From Microvirga lotononidis (GTDB taxonomy: Bacteria; Pseudomonadota; Alphaproteobacteria; Rhizobiales; Beijerinckiaceae), in contig NZ_CP141048.1 in assembly GCF_034627025.1 (NCBI RefSeq), positions 4,015,001-4,079,000 on the forward strand: a DNA stretch of 64,000 nt, written 5' to 3'. Shown piece after piece: positions 25,025 to 33,845 of the stretch. Made by a program: the position numbers and the translations under genes. The notes beneath the pieces are model-generated. The model was not told the DNA's origin. It worked only from the letters and a program-made list of their open reading frames with translations, and did not search any database. The number at the start of each line of letters is the position of its first letter. Positions within the stretch are counted from its first letter, which is position 1.

Positions 25025-27490
25025 TTGCCGAGCTTTTCTCGCAGTCTTGAACAAGCCTTACACCGCGCTCTCGCTCTCGCAGGCGAGCGCCGCCATGAAT
25101 ACGCGACCCTCGAACATCTTCTCCTGGCCCTGATCGACGACCAGGATGCGGCCGCCGTCATGCGCGCATGCAATGTCGATCTCGAAATTCTCCGTCGCAA
25201 TCTGGTCGATTACGTCGACAGCGAGCTTGCCAATCTCGTGGCTGACGGACGGCAGGATTCCAAGCCTACGGCCGGTTTCCAGCGTGTCATCCAGCGGGCG
25301 GTGATCCATGTCCAGTCTTCCGGTCGCGACGAGGTGACCGGGGCGAACGTGCTCGTGGCGATCTTCGCTGAGCGCGAGAGCCATGCCGCCTACTTCCTGC
25401 AGGAGCAGGACATGACCCGTTACGACGCGGTCAACTACATCAGCCACGGCATCGCCAAGCGTCCGGGCCTCACCGAGAGCCGCTCCCCGCGCGGCTCCGA
25501 GGAGGAATCCTCCAGCGAGCGTCCGACGCAGGAAGAGGGCGACGCACGTCAGAAGAAAAAGGGCGATGCCCTCGAAGCTTACTGCGTCAACCTCAACAAG
25601 AAGGCGAAGGAAGGCCGGATCGATCCGCTGATCGGCCGCGAGTCTGAAGTGCAGCGCACCATCCAGGTCCTGTGCCGCCGCCAGAAGAACAACCCGCTGC
25701 TCGTGGGCGAGCCCGGCGTCGGGAAAACCGCCATCGCCGAGGGTTTGGCCCGCAAGATCGTCCAGGGCGAGGTGCCGGAGGTCCTGAAGGGCGCCACCGT
25801 CTTTTCCCTCGACATGGGCACGCTCCTGGCCGGTACCCGCTACCGCGGCGACTTCGAAGAGCGCCTGAAGCAGGTCATGAAGGAGATCGAGGCGCATCCG
25901 AACGCCATTATGTTCATCGATGAGATTCATACGGTGATCGGCGCCGGCGCCACCTCCGGCGGAGCCATGGATGCCTCGAACCTGCTGAAGCCGGCCCTGG
26001 CTCAGGGCAGCCTCCGCTGCATCGGCTCGACCACCTACAAGGAATACCGCCAGTATTTCGAGAAGGACCGGGCCCTCGTGCGTCGCTTCCAGAAGATCGA
26101 CGTGAACGAGCCGTCGGTGCCGGACGCCATTGAGATCGTGAAGGGCCTGAAGCCCTATTTCGAGGACTTCCACAAGCTGAAATACACCAACGACGCCGTG
26201 AAGGCGGCGGTGGAGCTGTCCGCGCGCTACATCAACGACCGCAAACTGCCGGACAAGGCGATCGACGTGATCGACGAGACCGGTGCGTCGCAGATGCTCC
26301 TTCCCGAAGGCCGTCGCAAGAAGACCATCGGCATCAAGGAGATCGAGGCGACCATCGCCACCATGGCGCGGATTCCGCCCAAGACCGTCTCCAAGGACGA
26401 TGCCGAGGTGCTCGCGCACCTGCAGGATACCCTGAAGCGGGTGGTCTACGGTCAGGACAAGGCCATCGAGGCGCTGTCCTCGGCGATCAAGCTGGCGCGC
26501 GCCGGCCTGCGCGACGCGGAAAAACCCATCGGTTCCTACCTGTTCGCCGGCCCGACCGGCGTCGGCAAGACCGAGGTCGCCAAGCAGCTGGCCGCGTCGC
26601 TGGGCGTGGAGCTCCTGCGCTTCGACATGTCGGAATACATGGAGCGGCATACGGTGAGCCGGCTGATCGGCGCACCTCCCGGCTATGTGGGCTTCGACCA
26701 GGGCGGTCTGCTGACCGACGGTGTCGACCAGCATCCGCATTGCGTGCTCCTGCTCGACGAGATCGAGAAGGCCCATCCGGATCTGTTCAACATCCTGCTC
26801 CAGGTCATGGATCATGGAAAACTGACGGATCATAACGGCAAGCAGGTCGACTTCCGCAACGTGATCATCATCATGACCACGAATGCGGGTGCCGCCGACA
26901 TGGCTCGCCCGGCTTACGGTTTCACCCGCACCAAGCGTGAAGGTGACGATACCGAAGCGATCAACAAGCTGTTCACGCCCGAGTTCCGCAACCGGCTCGA
27001 CGCGGTCATCTCCTTCGCCCACCTTCCCAAGGAAGTGGTCCAGAAGGTGGTCGAGAAGTTCGTCATGCAGCTCGACGCGCAGCTTGCCGACCGCAACGTC
27101 TCGATCGAACTCACCGACGAGGCGCGCGACTGGCTGGTCGAGCATGGCTATGACGAAGCGATGGGCGCCCGTCCGATGGGCCGTCTGATCCAGTCGACCA
27201 TCAAGACGCCGCTGGCCGATGAGGTTCTCTTCGGCCGCCTGAAGAACGGCGGCGCGGTCAAGGTCGTGGTCAAAACGGATGAGATCGGCCTGGAAAGCCT
27301 CGGCTTCGAATATGTCGAAGGACCGGTGAAGCCGAAGCCGGAGAAGGACGTGACCAACGCCGCGAAGAAGAAGCCCAAGGCGAAGGCGGCCTCCTCGAAG
27401 ACGAAAAAGTCCGTGAAACCGAAGGGATCCGATGGTAATGGGGGCGGTGGTGTCCGCACCGTTCCGAAGGTTCCGTTGGTTAGAGCATGA
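25025..27490 (+). CDS. clpA: ATP-dependent Clp protease ATP-binding subunit ClpA
   Basis: A hexameric AAA+ unfoldase feeding ClpP. The 821-residue product has an N-domain (EQALHRALALAGERRHEYATLEHLLLAL), D1 Walker A GEPGVGKTAI and Walker B MFIDEIHT, D2 Walker A GPTGVGKTEV and Walker B LLLDEIEKAHPD, followed by the Clp C-terminal domain. The start is TTG at 25025 with AAAAGGA upstream. The last 50 residues or so form a Lys/Ala-rich then Gly-rich tail that ordinary ClpA lacks as far as I recall. Its stop overlaps the next gene by four bases. Confidence 0.97.
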   Translation: MPSFSRSLEQALHRALALAGERRHEYATLEHLLLALIDDQDAAAVMRACNVDLEILRRNLVDYVDSELANLVADGRQDSKPTAGFQRVIQRAVIHVQSSGRDEVTGANVLVAIFAERESHAAYFLQEQDMTRYDAVNYISHGIAKRPGLTESRSPRGSEEESSSERPTQEEGDARQKKKGDALEAYCVNLNKKAKEGRIDPLIGRESEVQRTIQVLCRRQKNNPLLVGEPGVGKTAIAEGLARKIVQGEVPEVLKGATVFSLDMGTLLAGTRYRGDFEERLKQVMKEIEAHPNAIMFIDEIHTVIGAGATSGGAMDASNLLKPALAQGSLRCIGSTTYKEYRQYFEKDRALVRRFQKIDVNEPSVPDAIEIVKGLKPYFEDFHKLKYTNDAVKAAVELSARYINDRKLPDKAIDVIDETGASQMLLPEGRRKKTIGIKEIEATIATMARIPPKTVSKDDAEVLAHLQDTLKRVVYGQDKAIEALSSAIKLARAGLRDAEKPIGSYLFAGPTGVGKTEVAKQLAASLGVELLRFDMSEYMERHTVSRLIGAPPGYVGFDQGGLLTDGVDQHPHCVLLLDEIEKAHPDLFNILLQVMDHGKLTDHNGKQVDFRNVIIIMTTNAGAADMARPAYGFTRTKREGDDTEAINKLFTPEFRNRLDAVISFAHLPKEVVQKVVEKFVMQLDAQLADRNVSIELTDEARDWLVEHGYDEAMGARPMGRLIQSTIKTPLADEVLFGRLKNGGAVKVVVKTDEIGLESLGFEYVEGPVKPKPEKDVTNAAKKKPKAKAASSKTKKSVKPKGSDGNGGGGVRTVPKVPLVRA

Positions 27491-27738
27491 CGACTGAGAT
27501 ACACGAGGGAGCCCTCGAGGCGTCCCGAACCCTGGACGCTCCGGCGAAGCTGTCGTGGCGCGAGAAGCGCTACCTCCGGCGTCGCCGGCGCGTCTGGTTC
27601 GAGGAAATCCTGGGCTGGATCCTCGTGCCGGTCATCATCTTCGGCTGTTATTGGCTTCTGACCATCCTCCTGAACGCAGTCGGCACCTCGCCGGCTGCGA
27701 TCATGGAAGGGATCGACGCGATCATCTCCAGCCTCTGA
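27487..27738 (+). CDS. Small single-pass membrane protein coupled to clpA
   Basis: 83 residues. The ATG overlaps the clpA stop (ATGA), indicating translational coupling. A strongly basic stretch (REKRYLRRRRRVWF, residues about 25-38) precedes one hydrophobic helix (ILGWILVPVIIFGCYWLLTILL), predicting a cytoplasmic N-terminus. No family recognised. The position suggests a role with ClpA, but nothing in the sequence proves it. Confidence 0.7.
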   Translation: MTTEIHEGALEASRTLDAPAKLSWREKRYLRRRRRVWFEEILGWILVPVIIFGCYWLLTILLNAVGTSPAAIMEGIDAIISSL

Positions 27739-27794
27739 GGCTGACACTCTCCGGTTTCTCGGGCGGCTCCTCGGAGCGCCTCAAGGATCTCTGC

Positions 27795-28070
27795 TCAATC
27801 GTCATTGGCCGAGTTCAGCTGATCGGGCTTCAGGCCTTCGTCCACCTCGGTGTCGTGCGCCCTCACGAGCCATTCGAGCTGGTCCTGGACGAAATCAGGG
27901 TCGCTGTGAAAGCGCATGGCGCAGGCGACCAGGAAAATCGCAATCTCAGGCAGGTCTTCGTCACCGAGATCCGGGAGGATCAGCTCGAGTTCCGTCATGT
28001 TGCCCGAAGTGAGAATGGCCGCTTCGGTCGGGGGAATGACGGTGCCGCTGTTGTCGGAATCGTGAGCCAT
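27795..28070 (-). CDS. Conserved hypothetical acidic protein
   Basis: 91 residues, strongly acidic, with the pattern MTELELILPDLGDEDLPEIAIFLVACAMRFHSDPDFVQDQLEWLV, probably a small helical bundle. No signal peptide. No family recognised. Convergent with the clpA-linked membrane gene. Confidence 0.6.
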   Translation of the reverse strand: MAHDSDNSGTVIPPTEAAILTSGNMTELELILPDLGDEDLPEIAIFLVACAMRFHSDPDFVQDQLEWLVRAHDTEVDEGLKPDQLNSANDD

Positions 28071-28246
28071 TGAGCTGATCCTATGCCTTTCCGAAAATAT
28101 TTAGGGGGAGGAGGGACATGCCTCCCAGTTTTAAGGCGAAGGCCGACGAGGTAAAGACGCCGCCCGCCTTGAGAACGCCCCAGAAAACGAAAGCCCCGCC
28201 CCATGATCTGAGGCAGGGCCCGAATATTTCGTGGTGAGAGCCGAGC

Positions 28247-28657
28247 TTACGGATAGGTGCAGACGTACCGCATGCCGTTCGTCGCCAGGAAGGTTCCGGT
28301 TCCCGGATCGTAGGACCGGTACTTGCGCGCGCAGTAGGCTGCCATCTGAGGATCGACCGTGCCGGGAGGTGCGGGCGGAGCGGCCTGGGCCTGGTTAGCG
28401 ATCGCGCCAGCGATCAGAGCACCGGCCGCGAGGCCTGCGACGCCCGCCGCGACCGCGGCGCCATTGCCGCCACGGCGATAGTAATAGCGATCATGGTAAT
28501 AGGGGCGATAGCCGCGACGGTAGTATTGGGCGTAGCTCTCGTTCGGGTAAGCCTGGTCGATCCGGGGCAGGGTGCGGGCCTGCATGGGGCTGGCACTGGC
28601 GGGCAGCGCCGACAGGAGCACTGCGGCACCGACCAGAGCCGTTACGAATCTGCGCAT
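28247..28657 (-). CDS. BA14K family secreted protein
   Basis: 136 residues. A signal peptide (ALVGAAVLLSALPASASP), a Tyr/Arg-rich segment (YYRRGYRPYYHDRYYYRRGG), a Gly/Ala hydrophobic glycine-zipper-like stretch (AVAAGVAGLAAGALIAGAIA), and the C-terminal BA14K signature CARKYRSYDPGTGTFLATNG. The Brucella homologue is an immunoreactive 14-kDa protein with lectin-like properties. Here it is probably a periplasmic or surface protein. Confidence 0.82.
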   Translation of the reverse strand: MRRFVTALVGAAVLLSALPASASPMQARTLPRIDQAYPNESYAQYYRRGYRPYYHDRYYYRRGGNGAAVAAGVAGLAAGALIAGAIANQAQAAPPAPPGTVDPQMAAYCARKYRSYDPGTGTFLATNGMRYVCTYP

Positions 28658-29073
28658 ATCAAACTCCTCGTTTTACGACAGCTTTGGCAGAGGACCTGCC
28701 CGTAATCGGCGCGGAATATAGCTCCAGCGGTCAAGCTCGCACAATCCCGATCTTCGTCAGAGTTTTGTGATTGTCCGGGCCGTTCGATTTTGTAGATGCC
28801 GTTCAGGAACGTGCGGCAGGCTGTCGGGCGAATACGAAGATCTATACTTCCCTTAATGTTTCGAGTGGCTGGATCCTATAGTTCAGTTATAAATCTGCTC
28901 TAGGATCGGAACCCGCGACGTGCGGGTGAATATTGGCCAGGATTTGCGGATTTATTTCCCGATGTGCCTCAAGGGGAGAGGGTTGCTCTTTCTCGATGGC
29001 GGGACTGGATTTTTCGCAGCGGATCGCCAATGATAGAGGTGTTCTATTATAATCTCTCTCGGATTGGGCCGTC
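28658..29073. other. Intergenic stretch with lower GC
   Basis: About 415 bases between divergent genes. No coding frame is convincing. An imperfect inverted repeat GATCCTATAG / CTCTAGGATC (28871-28907) flanks an AT-rich core. TATAAT occurs at 29048-29053, 21 bases ahead of the next ATG, but no matching -35 is seen at 17 bases. Confidence 0.45.
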
Positions 29074-29586
29074 ATGCTCCGTCTCACGCTCCTTACGGCA
29101 GTGATTGCCTTAGTCGGTAGCCTGGCGCAGGCTCATGCTGCTGAGCCGCTGCCTCCGGCCAAAGGGGAAGTTCTGCTGAAGGTCACCGGGGAGCTGGAAG
29201 TCACGAACGCTCCGGGCCGCGCCGAATTCGACCGGGCCATGCTGGAGGCGCTCGGCCGGAAGAGCCTCACCGCGACCTTCGTCATCAGCGGCAAGACCCA
29301 TCGCTTCGAAGGCGTTCCCCTTCGGGCCGTCCTCGAGCGGGTGGGCGGGAAAGGAGCCAGGATCCGGGCATCGGCCTGGAACGATTACGAGGTCGATATC
29401 CCCTGGGACGATCTCAAATACGATCCGCTGATTGCCATGTCGGCGGACGGTCAGGTGTTGACGCTCCGCGACAAGGGCCCCCTGTGGATCGTCTACCCTC
29501 GGGACGACTACAGCGCGCTGCGCGACGATCTCCACGATTCACGTTGGGTGTGGCAACTCAACCGGCTGCATATCGCACGACCATGA
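29074..29586 (+). CDS. Periplasmic protein with molybdopterin-oxidoreductase-like fold, no cysteine
   Basis: 170 residues: a signal peptide (LTAVIALVGSLAQAHA), then a compact domain resembling the molybdopterin-binding part of YedY/sulfite oxidase proteins (LKVTGELEVTN, THRFEGVPLRAVLERVGGKG, DYEVDIPWDDLK, LTLRDKGPLWIVYP). The protein has no cysteine at all, so the usual Mo-ligating Cys is absent and catalysis of that type is unlikely. It overlaps the histidine kinase gene by four bases, which suggests a periplasmic signal-binding partner of the kinase. Confidence 0.75.
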   Translation: MLRLTLLTAVIALVGSLAQAHAAEPLPPAKGEVLLKVTGELEVTNAPGRAEFDRAMLEALGRKSLTATFVISGKTHRFEGVPLRAVLERVGGKGARIRASAWNDYEVDIPWDDLKYDPLIAMSADGQVLTLRDKGPLWIVYPRDDYSALRDDLHDSRWVWQLNRLHIARP

Positions 29587-31727
29587 AACTCAACCTTAGC
29601 AACTATAGGGCTGCTCTGGTCACGCTCGCGGCGATTGCGGTGCTGGCGCTCTCTCTCACGTTCACGGTCTGGCGCCTGCTCAACGTCGAGGAGGATCTTC
29701 GGAGGGAGGAAACCCACGCCAACCTTTGGCAGATCTCCCAAACCCAGTTCGAGGCGTCGATTCTGGCCGAGAGCCTAGCCCGAGCGGCCGCGGGAGAAGT
29801 CTTCGCCGATCACGAACAAACGCCCGAGTTCCGCTTGGCGATTCTGATCAGCCGGATGGCGATCCTTCTCGATGGGCTGCAGGGCCAGGTGATCGAGAGG
29901 GTCGGGGCGCTCGGGAGCCTCAAGGAGTCTTATCTGCAGCTGACCTACGCGGAGCCGCTCCTGAAGGATCGCGTCGATCCGCGGGCGGCGGAACTGCTGA
30001 GGGTGCAGGTCCGGGATCTCGCCTACCAGCTGAGAGACATCGCCAACAGGGTCATGCTGCTGAACCGTGGCGAGATGTCGGAAAAGCGCTCGATGTATTT
30101 GCGTTACGTCTTCGAGAGCTTCGCCTTCATCGTTGGCATCGCGATGAGCACGGCTTTCCTTCTGGTTCGGCTGTTCAAAGGGATGCAGGAGGCAAGTCAG
30201 GCTCGCCAGCTCCTCAGGCAGGAGCAGGAGCTTTCGGATCTCGTCATCAACAACATCAGCAATCAAGGCATCGTCATGTTCGATGCTGAACTTCGGTGCC
30301 TGCTCTGGAACCCGGGCATGGAGGATCTGCTGAACATCAAGCCGGATCACGCCGTGGGGCGGCACATGTCGGACATCGATCCGATTTTCGCGCGGGAGGG
30401 CGTGATCGGCTCTCTCATCCGCGCAACGGAGGGAACGAGCTCGATCTTCGAGAACGAGATATCCTCATCCGACGGGCAGGAGCAATGTCTGGAGATCAAC
30501 TGCCTTCCTGTCTCCATGGCCGAGCGCAAGCTCGGCATCGCCTTCATGCGCGACGTGACGGAGCAATGGCTCGCCCGCAAGCAGGCGGAGCGTCAGAACT
30601 TCGATCTCGAAATCAAGGTGCTTCAGCGGACGGCCGCCTTGCGCCAAGCCGAGCGCCGCCTGATCGCAGCGATCAAGTCGGCATCGGAAGGGTTTGCTGC
30701 CTTCGATTGGACGGGAAAACTCCTTTTCGCCAACGAGCAGATCTGGGCAGCTGCGCCCGTGTCCTTGTGGTGCAGTGAAGAAATGGGGCTCACCAGCTTC
30801 CTGCGATGCTTCGCCATGTGCGAAGGCGCCGACATGCGTCTCGTGAACGCGGAGCCGCCATTCGAGGAAATCGAGCTGGATCTCATGCTCAAGAAGGACA
30901 CTTGGGCTCGGCTCTCCCTCACGAAAGCCGATGGCGCGACGATCTTCGTTCGCCTGACGGACATCTCCGGCTACAAGCAGATCGCGAGGGCGCTGGAATC
31001 GGCCCTCAACCGCGAGCGCGAGACCACGAACGCTTATCGAAGCTTCGTGTCCATGGTCTCGCATCAGTTCAGAACGCCCCTCGCCATCCTGGATTCCAGT
31101 GCCCAGCGCATCCTGCGGCGTGGCGCCGAGCTGACACAGGACGAGTTGGTCACGCGCGTCCAGAAGATTCGTAACGCCGGCACCCGCTTGACGCGTCTCG
31201 TCGAAAGCGTGCTGAACGCCGCCAAACTCGATGCCGGCACGATCGAGGTCAACCCGGCTTCCTACAATCTGGTCGATCTCGTCGTCGACATCTGCGACCG
31301 GCAGCGCGAGGTCAGTGCGCAGGCCGATATCCGTTTCGACGTCCCTGATCTGCCCGTTACGGTCTATTGCGACGGCATGCTCATCGAGCAGGTTGTCGTC
31401 AATCTCCTGTCGAACGCCATCAAGTATTCAGGCGATACGCCGGTCGTCGAGATCAAGATCTGGATGGAGGGATCGCGCGCCTTCTGCTCGGTCCGGGACT
31501 GGGGGATCGGTATTCCGCCGGATGAATTGCCGAAGATCTTCGATCGTTTCTATCGCGCCCGGACGGCATCGGGGATCGCCGGGACGGGAATTGGATTGAA
31601 TTTCGCCCAACGGATCATGCACTTGCATGGGGGAGAGATTCACGTGGAAAGCTATGAGGCGGCCGGATCGTTGTTTTCCTTCGATTTGCCCATAGCCAAT
31701 GCCGAACAAGCGCAACAGGCTGCATGA
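29583..31727 (+). CDS. Sensor histidine kinase with PAS domains
   Basis: 714 residues. An N-terminal membrane helix (ALVTLAAIAVLALSLTFTVW), a periplasmic helical region, a second helix near 175-195 (FAFIVGIAMSTAFLLV), two PAS-like domains (ISNQGIVMFDAELRCLLWN and SASEGFAAFDWTGKLLFAN), a HisKA helix with SMVSHQFRTPLAIL (phosphoacceptor His494) and a HATPase domain with VVNLLSNAIKYS and DWGIGIPPDELPKIFDRFYR. The start ATG overlaps the stop of the periplasmic protein. It is followed 13 bases on by its probable response regulator. Confidence 0.92.
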   Translation: MKLNLSNYRAALVTLAAIAVLALSLTFTVWRLLNVEEDLRREETHANLWQISQTQFEASILAESLARAAAGEVFADHEQTPEFRLAILISRMAILLDGLQGQVIERVGALGSLKESYLQLTYAEPLLKDRVDPRAAELLRVQVRDLAYQLRDIANRVMLLNRGEMSEKRSMYLRYVFESFAFIVGIAMSTAFLLVRLFKGMQEASQARQLLRQEQELSDLVINNISNQGIVMFDAELRCLLWNPGMEDLLNIKPDHAVGRHMSDIDPIFAREGVIGSLIRATEGTSSIFENEISSSDGQEQCLEINCLPVSMAERKLGIAFMRDVTEQWLARKQAERQNFDLEIKVLQRTAALRQAERRLIAAIKSASEGFAAFDWTGKLLFANEQIWAAAPVSLWCSEEMGLTSFLRCFAMCEGADMRLVNAEPPFEEIELDLMLKKDTWARLSLTKADGATIFVRLTDISGYKQIARALESALNRERETTNAYRSFVSMVSHQFRTPLAILDSSAQRILRRGAELTQDELVTRVQKIRNAGTRLTRLVESVLNAAKLDAGTIEVNPASYNLVDLVVDICDRQREVSAQADIRFDVPDLPVTVYCDGMLIEQVVVNLLSNAIKYSGDTPVVEIKIWMEGSRAFCSVRDWGIGIPPDELPKIFDRFYRARTASGIAGTGIGLNFAQRIMHLHGGEIHVESYEAAGSLFSFDLPIANAEQAQQAA

Positions 31728-31740
31728 GTGACCGACTCCG

Positions 31741-32784
31741 ATGAAAACTCAAAAAACAATCCTTTGTGTTGAAGACGAAGACGACCTGAGGGGCGATATC
31801 GCCGAGGAGCTGGAGGCTGCCCATTACCGGGTTCTCCAGGCGGCCAACGGCGGCGAGGCGCTCAGCCTTCTCGAAAAGCACCGGCCGGACCTCGTTCTCT
31901 GTGACATCACCATGCCGGGCCTCGGGGGATACGACGTGCTCAAGGCTTTGCGTGAGCAAGGCACGATGTCCGATGTTCCGTTCATCTTCCTGACGGCGCT
32001 TGCGGAGCGGAATGATGTCCTCACAGGCAAGCAGGCAGGGGCGGACGATTACCTCGTCAAGCCGATCGATTATGAGATCCTGCTGGCGACCATCGCCGCG
32101 CGTCTCGATCAGGTCGTGCGTGTTCAGACGAGTGCCGTTCATAGAGCCGAGGAATCCTGGCAGGAGATCCTGAAATCCTCCAAGGGTCGTACGGTCGATG
32201 CGCTCTACAAGGCGACCTTCGCCTTCGATCGCTTTCTCGTCGGAGTGGTGATCGTCGACGAAACCGGCGCCATCCGCGTGATGAACAAGGAAGCGCAACG
32301 CATCCTGGCCGAGGATGACGGCCTCGTCGCCGCGCAGGGGATCCTGAAAGGGTCTCCCGCCAAGCAGAACAGCAAGCTCTATGCGGCGATTGGAAAGGCT
32401 TTCGAGGAAGAGACCCTGGACGAGATCGTCTCGTTTCCCCGCAATTCCGGCGGGCGGCCTTATCTGGTCCTGATCCAAGGGCAGCGCTTTTCCGAAGAGG
32501 AGCGGCCCGAAGCGGTGGTTCTGCTCGTCATCGACACGGAGCAGCGGGCCAAGGTCTCTGGCGACACGCTCGTACGGCTCTACGGCCTGACCCCCTCGGA
32601 GACCCGCGTGGCCCTCATGCTGATCGACGGCAAGCGTCTCGACCAGATTGCCGAAGAGCTGGAGGTCGCCCAGACCACGGTCGTCTTCCATCTGAAGAAC
32701 CTGTTCCGGAAGACCGACACCAACCGACAGGCGGACCTCGTCCGCGTGCTTCTGTCGGTGCCGTTGCGCAGTGCCGGTTCCTGA
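31741..32784 (+). CDS. Response regulator with REC, PAS-like and LuxR-type HTH domains
   Basis: 347 residues. The receiver domain has the acidic pair in CVEDEDDL, the phosphoacceptor Asp55 in LVLCDITMPG, Thr in FIFLTAL and Lys in YLVKPID. A middle PAS-like sensor region (FLVGVVIVDETGAIRVMNKEAQRIL) precedes a C-terminal helix-turn-helix of LuxR/GerE type (LTPSETRVALMLIDGKRLDQIAEELEVAQTTVVFHLKNLFRKTDTNRQADL). Co-transcribed with the kinase. The target genes are unknown. Confidence 0.9.
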   Translation: MKTQKTILCVEDEDDLRGDIAEELEAAHYRVLQAANGGEALSLLEKHRPDLVLCDITMPGLGGYDVLKALREQGTMSDVPFIFLTALAERNDVLTGKQAGADDYLVKPIDYEILLATIAARLDQVVRVQTSAVHRAEESWQEILKSSKGRTVDALYKATFAFDRFLVGVVIVDETGAIRVMNKEAQRILAEDDGLVAAQGILKGSPAKQNSKLYAAIGKAFEEETLDEIVSFPRNSGGRPYLVLIQGQRFSEEERPEAVVLLVIDTEQRAKVSGDTLVRLYGLTPSETRVALMLIDGKRLDQIAEELEVAQTTVVFHLKNLFRKTDTNRQADLVRVLLSVPLRSAGS

Positions 32785-32798
32785 CCGGCACTGCGCAA
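32764..32798. terminator. Long perfect hairpin across the response regulator stop codon
   Basis: A perfect 15-bp stem (32764-32778 / 32784-32798) with a 5-base loop in which the stop codon TGA begins. No T-run follows on either strand, so it may act as a 3'-end barrier or ribosome-sensitive element rather than a standard terminator. Confidence 0.5.
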
Positions 32799-32968
32799 AA
32801 CGTTAAAGGGCGGGCGGAGAGATTAAGCCTCTGCTCACCATCTCGGCTGAAATGCTCCAAGCCCAAGCTTTGCCACAATCTGTTCAGCTTTCAGAGAGGT
32901 TTGGGACAGTATATCTCGTGACATGAAGAGGGGGGCACGTAGCCTTTCTCCCGTCGTAGGTGATGATC

Positions 32969-33331
32969 ATGAAGATCTTCCGACTTCTTTCCGGTAGCGC
33001 TGCGGCCCTGGCGCTGGTCGCCGGACTTGCTGCCGCTCAACCGGCCGCAGCGCGTGATCGCCTGTCTCCCGGCGCTGCCGTGGCTCTGGGAGCCCTGGGA
33101 GGTCTTGCCGTGGGCGCCGTCGTTGGTTCGGCCGTTGCGCAGCCTCAGCCTCCGGTCGTCTACCGGGCTCCGCCGCCGCCCCCGCCGCCGGTCTACGTGG
33201 AGGAAGCGGCTCCGGTCTATTACGAGCGGCCCGTTCGTGAGGTCTATGTGGAACGCTGCACGACCGAGCGTTACCGCGAGTGGGTTCCCGGCTGGGGCTG
33301 GGAGCACCGGACGCGCCGGATCTGCAACTAA
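32969..33331 (+). CDS. Small secreted glycine-zipper and proline-rich protein
   Basis: About 120 residues. A signal peptide (LLSGSAAALALVAGLAAAQPAAA), a hydrophobic glycine-zipper segment (PGAAVALGALGGLAVGAVVGSAVA), a polyproline run with Tyr/Val, and a tail with two cysteines (VERCTTERYREWVPGWGW and RRICN). Probably envelope-located. The start is ATG 32969, or ATG 32963 two codons earlier. No defined family. Confidence 0.65.
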   Translation: MKIFRLLSGSAAALALVAGLAAAQPAAARDRLSPGAAVALGALGGLAVGAVVGSAVAQPQPPVVYRAPPPPPPPVYVEEAAPVYYERPVREVYVERCTTERYREWVPGWGWEHRTRRICN

Positions 33332-33338
33332 TTGCCCG

Positions 33339-33368
33339 AAAGGCCCGCTTCCTGCGGGCCTTTTCTTT
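33339..33368 (+). terminator. Intrinsic terminator
   Basis: Stem AAAGGCCCGC / GCGGGCCTTT with a 5-base loop and TTTTCTTT at the end, 8 bases after the stop of the secreted protein gene. Confidence 0.88.
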
Positions 33369-33432
33369 GTCCGTCAGGCAACCGGGAATCCGCCGCCGCG
33401 TTGATCGCATGAAGCCTCATGCGAGCCTAGCC

Positions 33433-33624
33433 ATGACCGACACACCGAAAGATCAGGCCTCCGAGCAGCCGAAGCTCAATCCCGGTGATCAGGCCGAGCC
33501 GGGAACTCCTGGTGCAGGAGAGAATATCTGCCCTGAATGCAAGGGCAGTGGTCGCATCGGCGCCGTCCCATGTCCGATCTGCGGCGGCACGGGGACGATC
33601 ATCGAGGGAATTGGTGGCGGCTAG
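33433..33624 (+). CDS. Small zinc-ribbon protein of the DnaJ CxxCxGxG type
   Basis: 63 residues. A polar disordered N-terminus leads to CPECKGSGRIGAVPCPICGGTGTI, a pair of CxxC knuckles with Gly spacing like one DnaJ zinc-binding module, predicted to bind one Zn2+. The start is ATG 33433; ATG 33409 would add eight residues. Its TAG overlaps the stop of the opposing DUF2842 gene. Confidence 0.7.
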   Translation: MTDTPKDQASEQPKLNPGDQAEPGTPGAGENICPECKGSGRIGAVPCPICGGTGTIIEGIGGG

Positions 33625-33845
33625 GACTTGTCCGGCTTCGCCATCCAGCGGACCAAGGGCATGAGCGGAACGATCCAGATCAGGCCCAGCACGATATAGG
33701 CCACGGTCTGGAGGAGCTTGGGCGCCTGGGTGATCCGGCCCTCCGCGATCGCCATCGCGAAAAGCGCATAGAAAATGATGAAGGCCAGCATCACCACTGT
33801 GCCGATCAGCTTGCGCAGGCGAATGCCCATGGCCGAAATCCTCAA
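33621..33845 (-). CDS. DUF2842 membrane protein
   Basis: 74 residues with two membrane helices (TVVMLAFIIFYALFAMAIAEG and AYIVLGLIWIVPLMPLVRWM), ending in a conserved WM-x-KPD. A family of unknown function restricted to Alphaproteobacteria. Its stop codon shares two bases with the stop of the opposing zinc-ribbon gene. Confidence 0.85.
   Translation of the reverse strand: MRISAMGIRLRKLIGTVVMLAFIIFYALFAMAIAEGRITQAPKLLQTVAYIVLGLIWIVPLMPLVRWMAKPDKS

Noticed and set aside
25058..27145. A 695-codon open frame on the minus strand opposite clpA, and similar long antisense frames opposite ppx-like, hom, recJ and valS regions.
   Set aside because: They mirror strongly conserved genes in a high-GC genome, have no recognisable domains and no ribosome-binding sites. 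They are shadows of the real genes.
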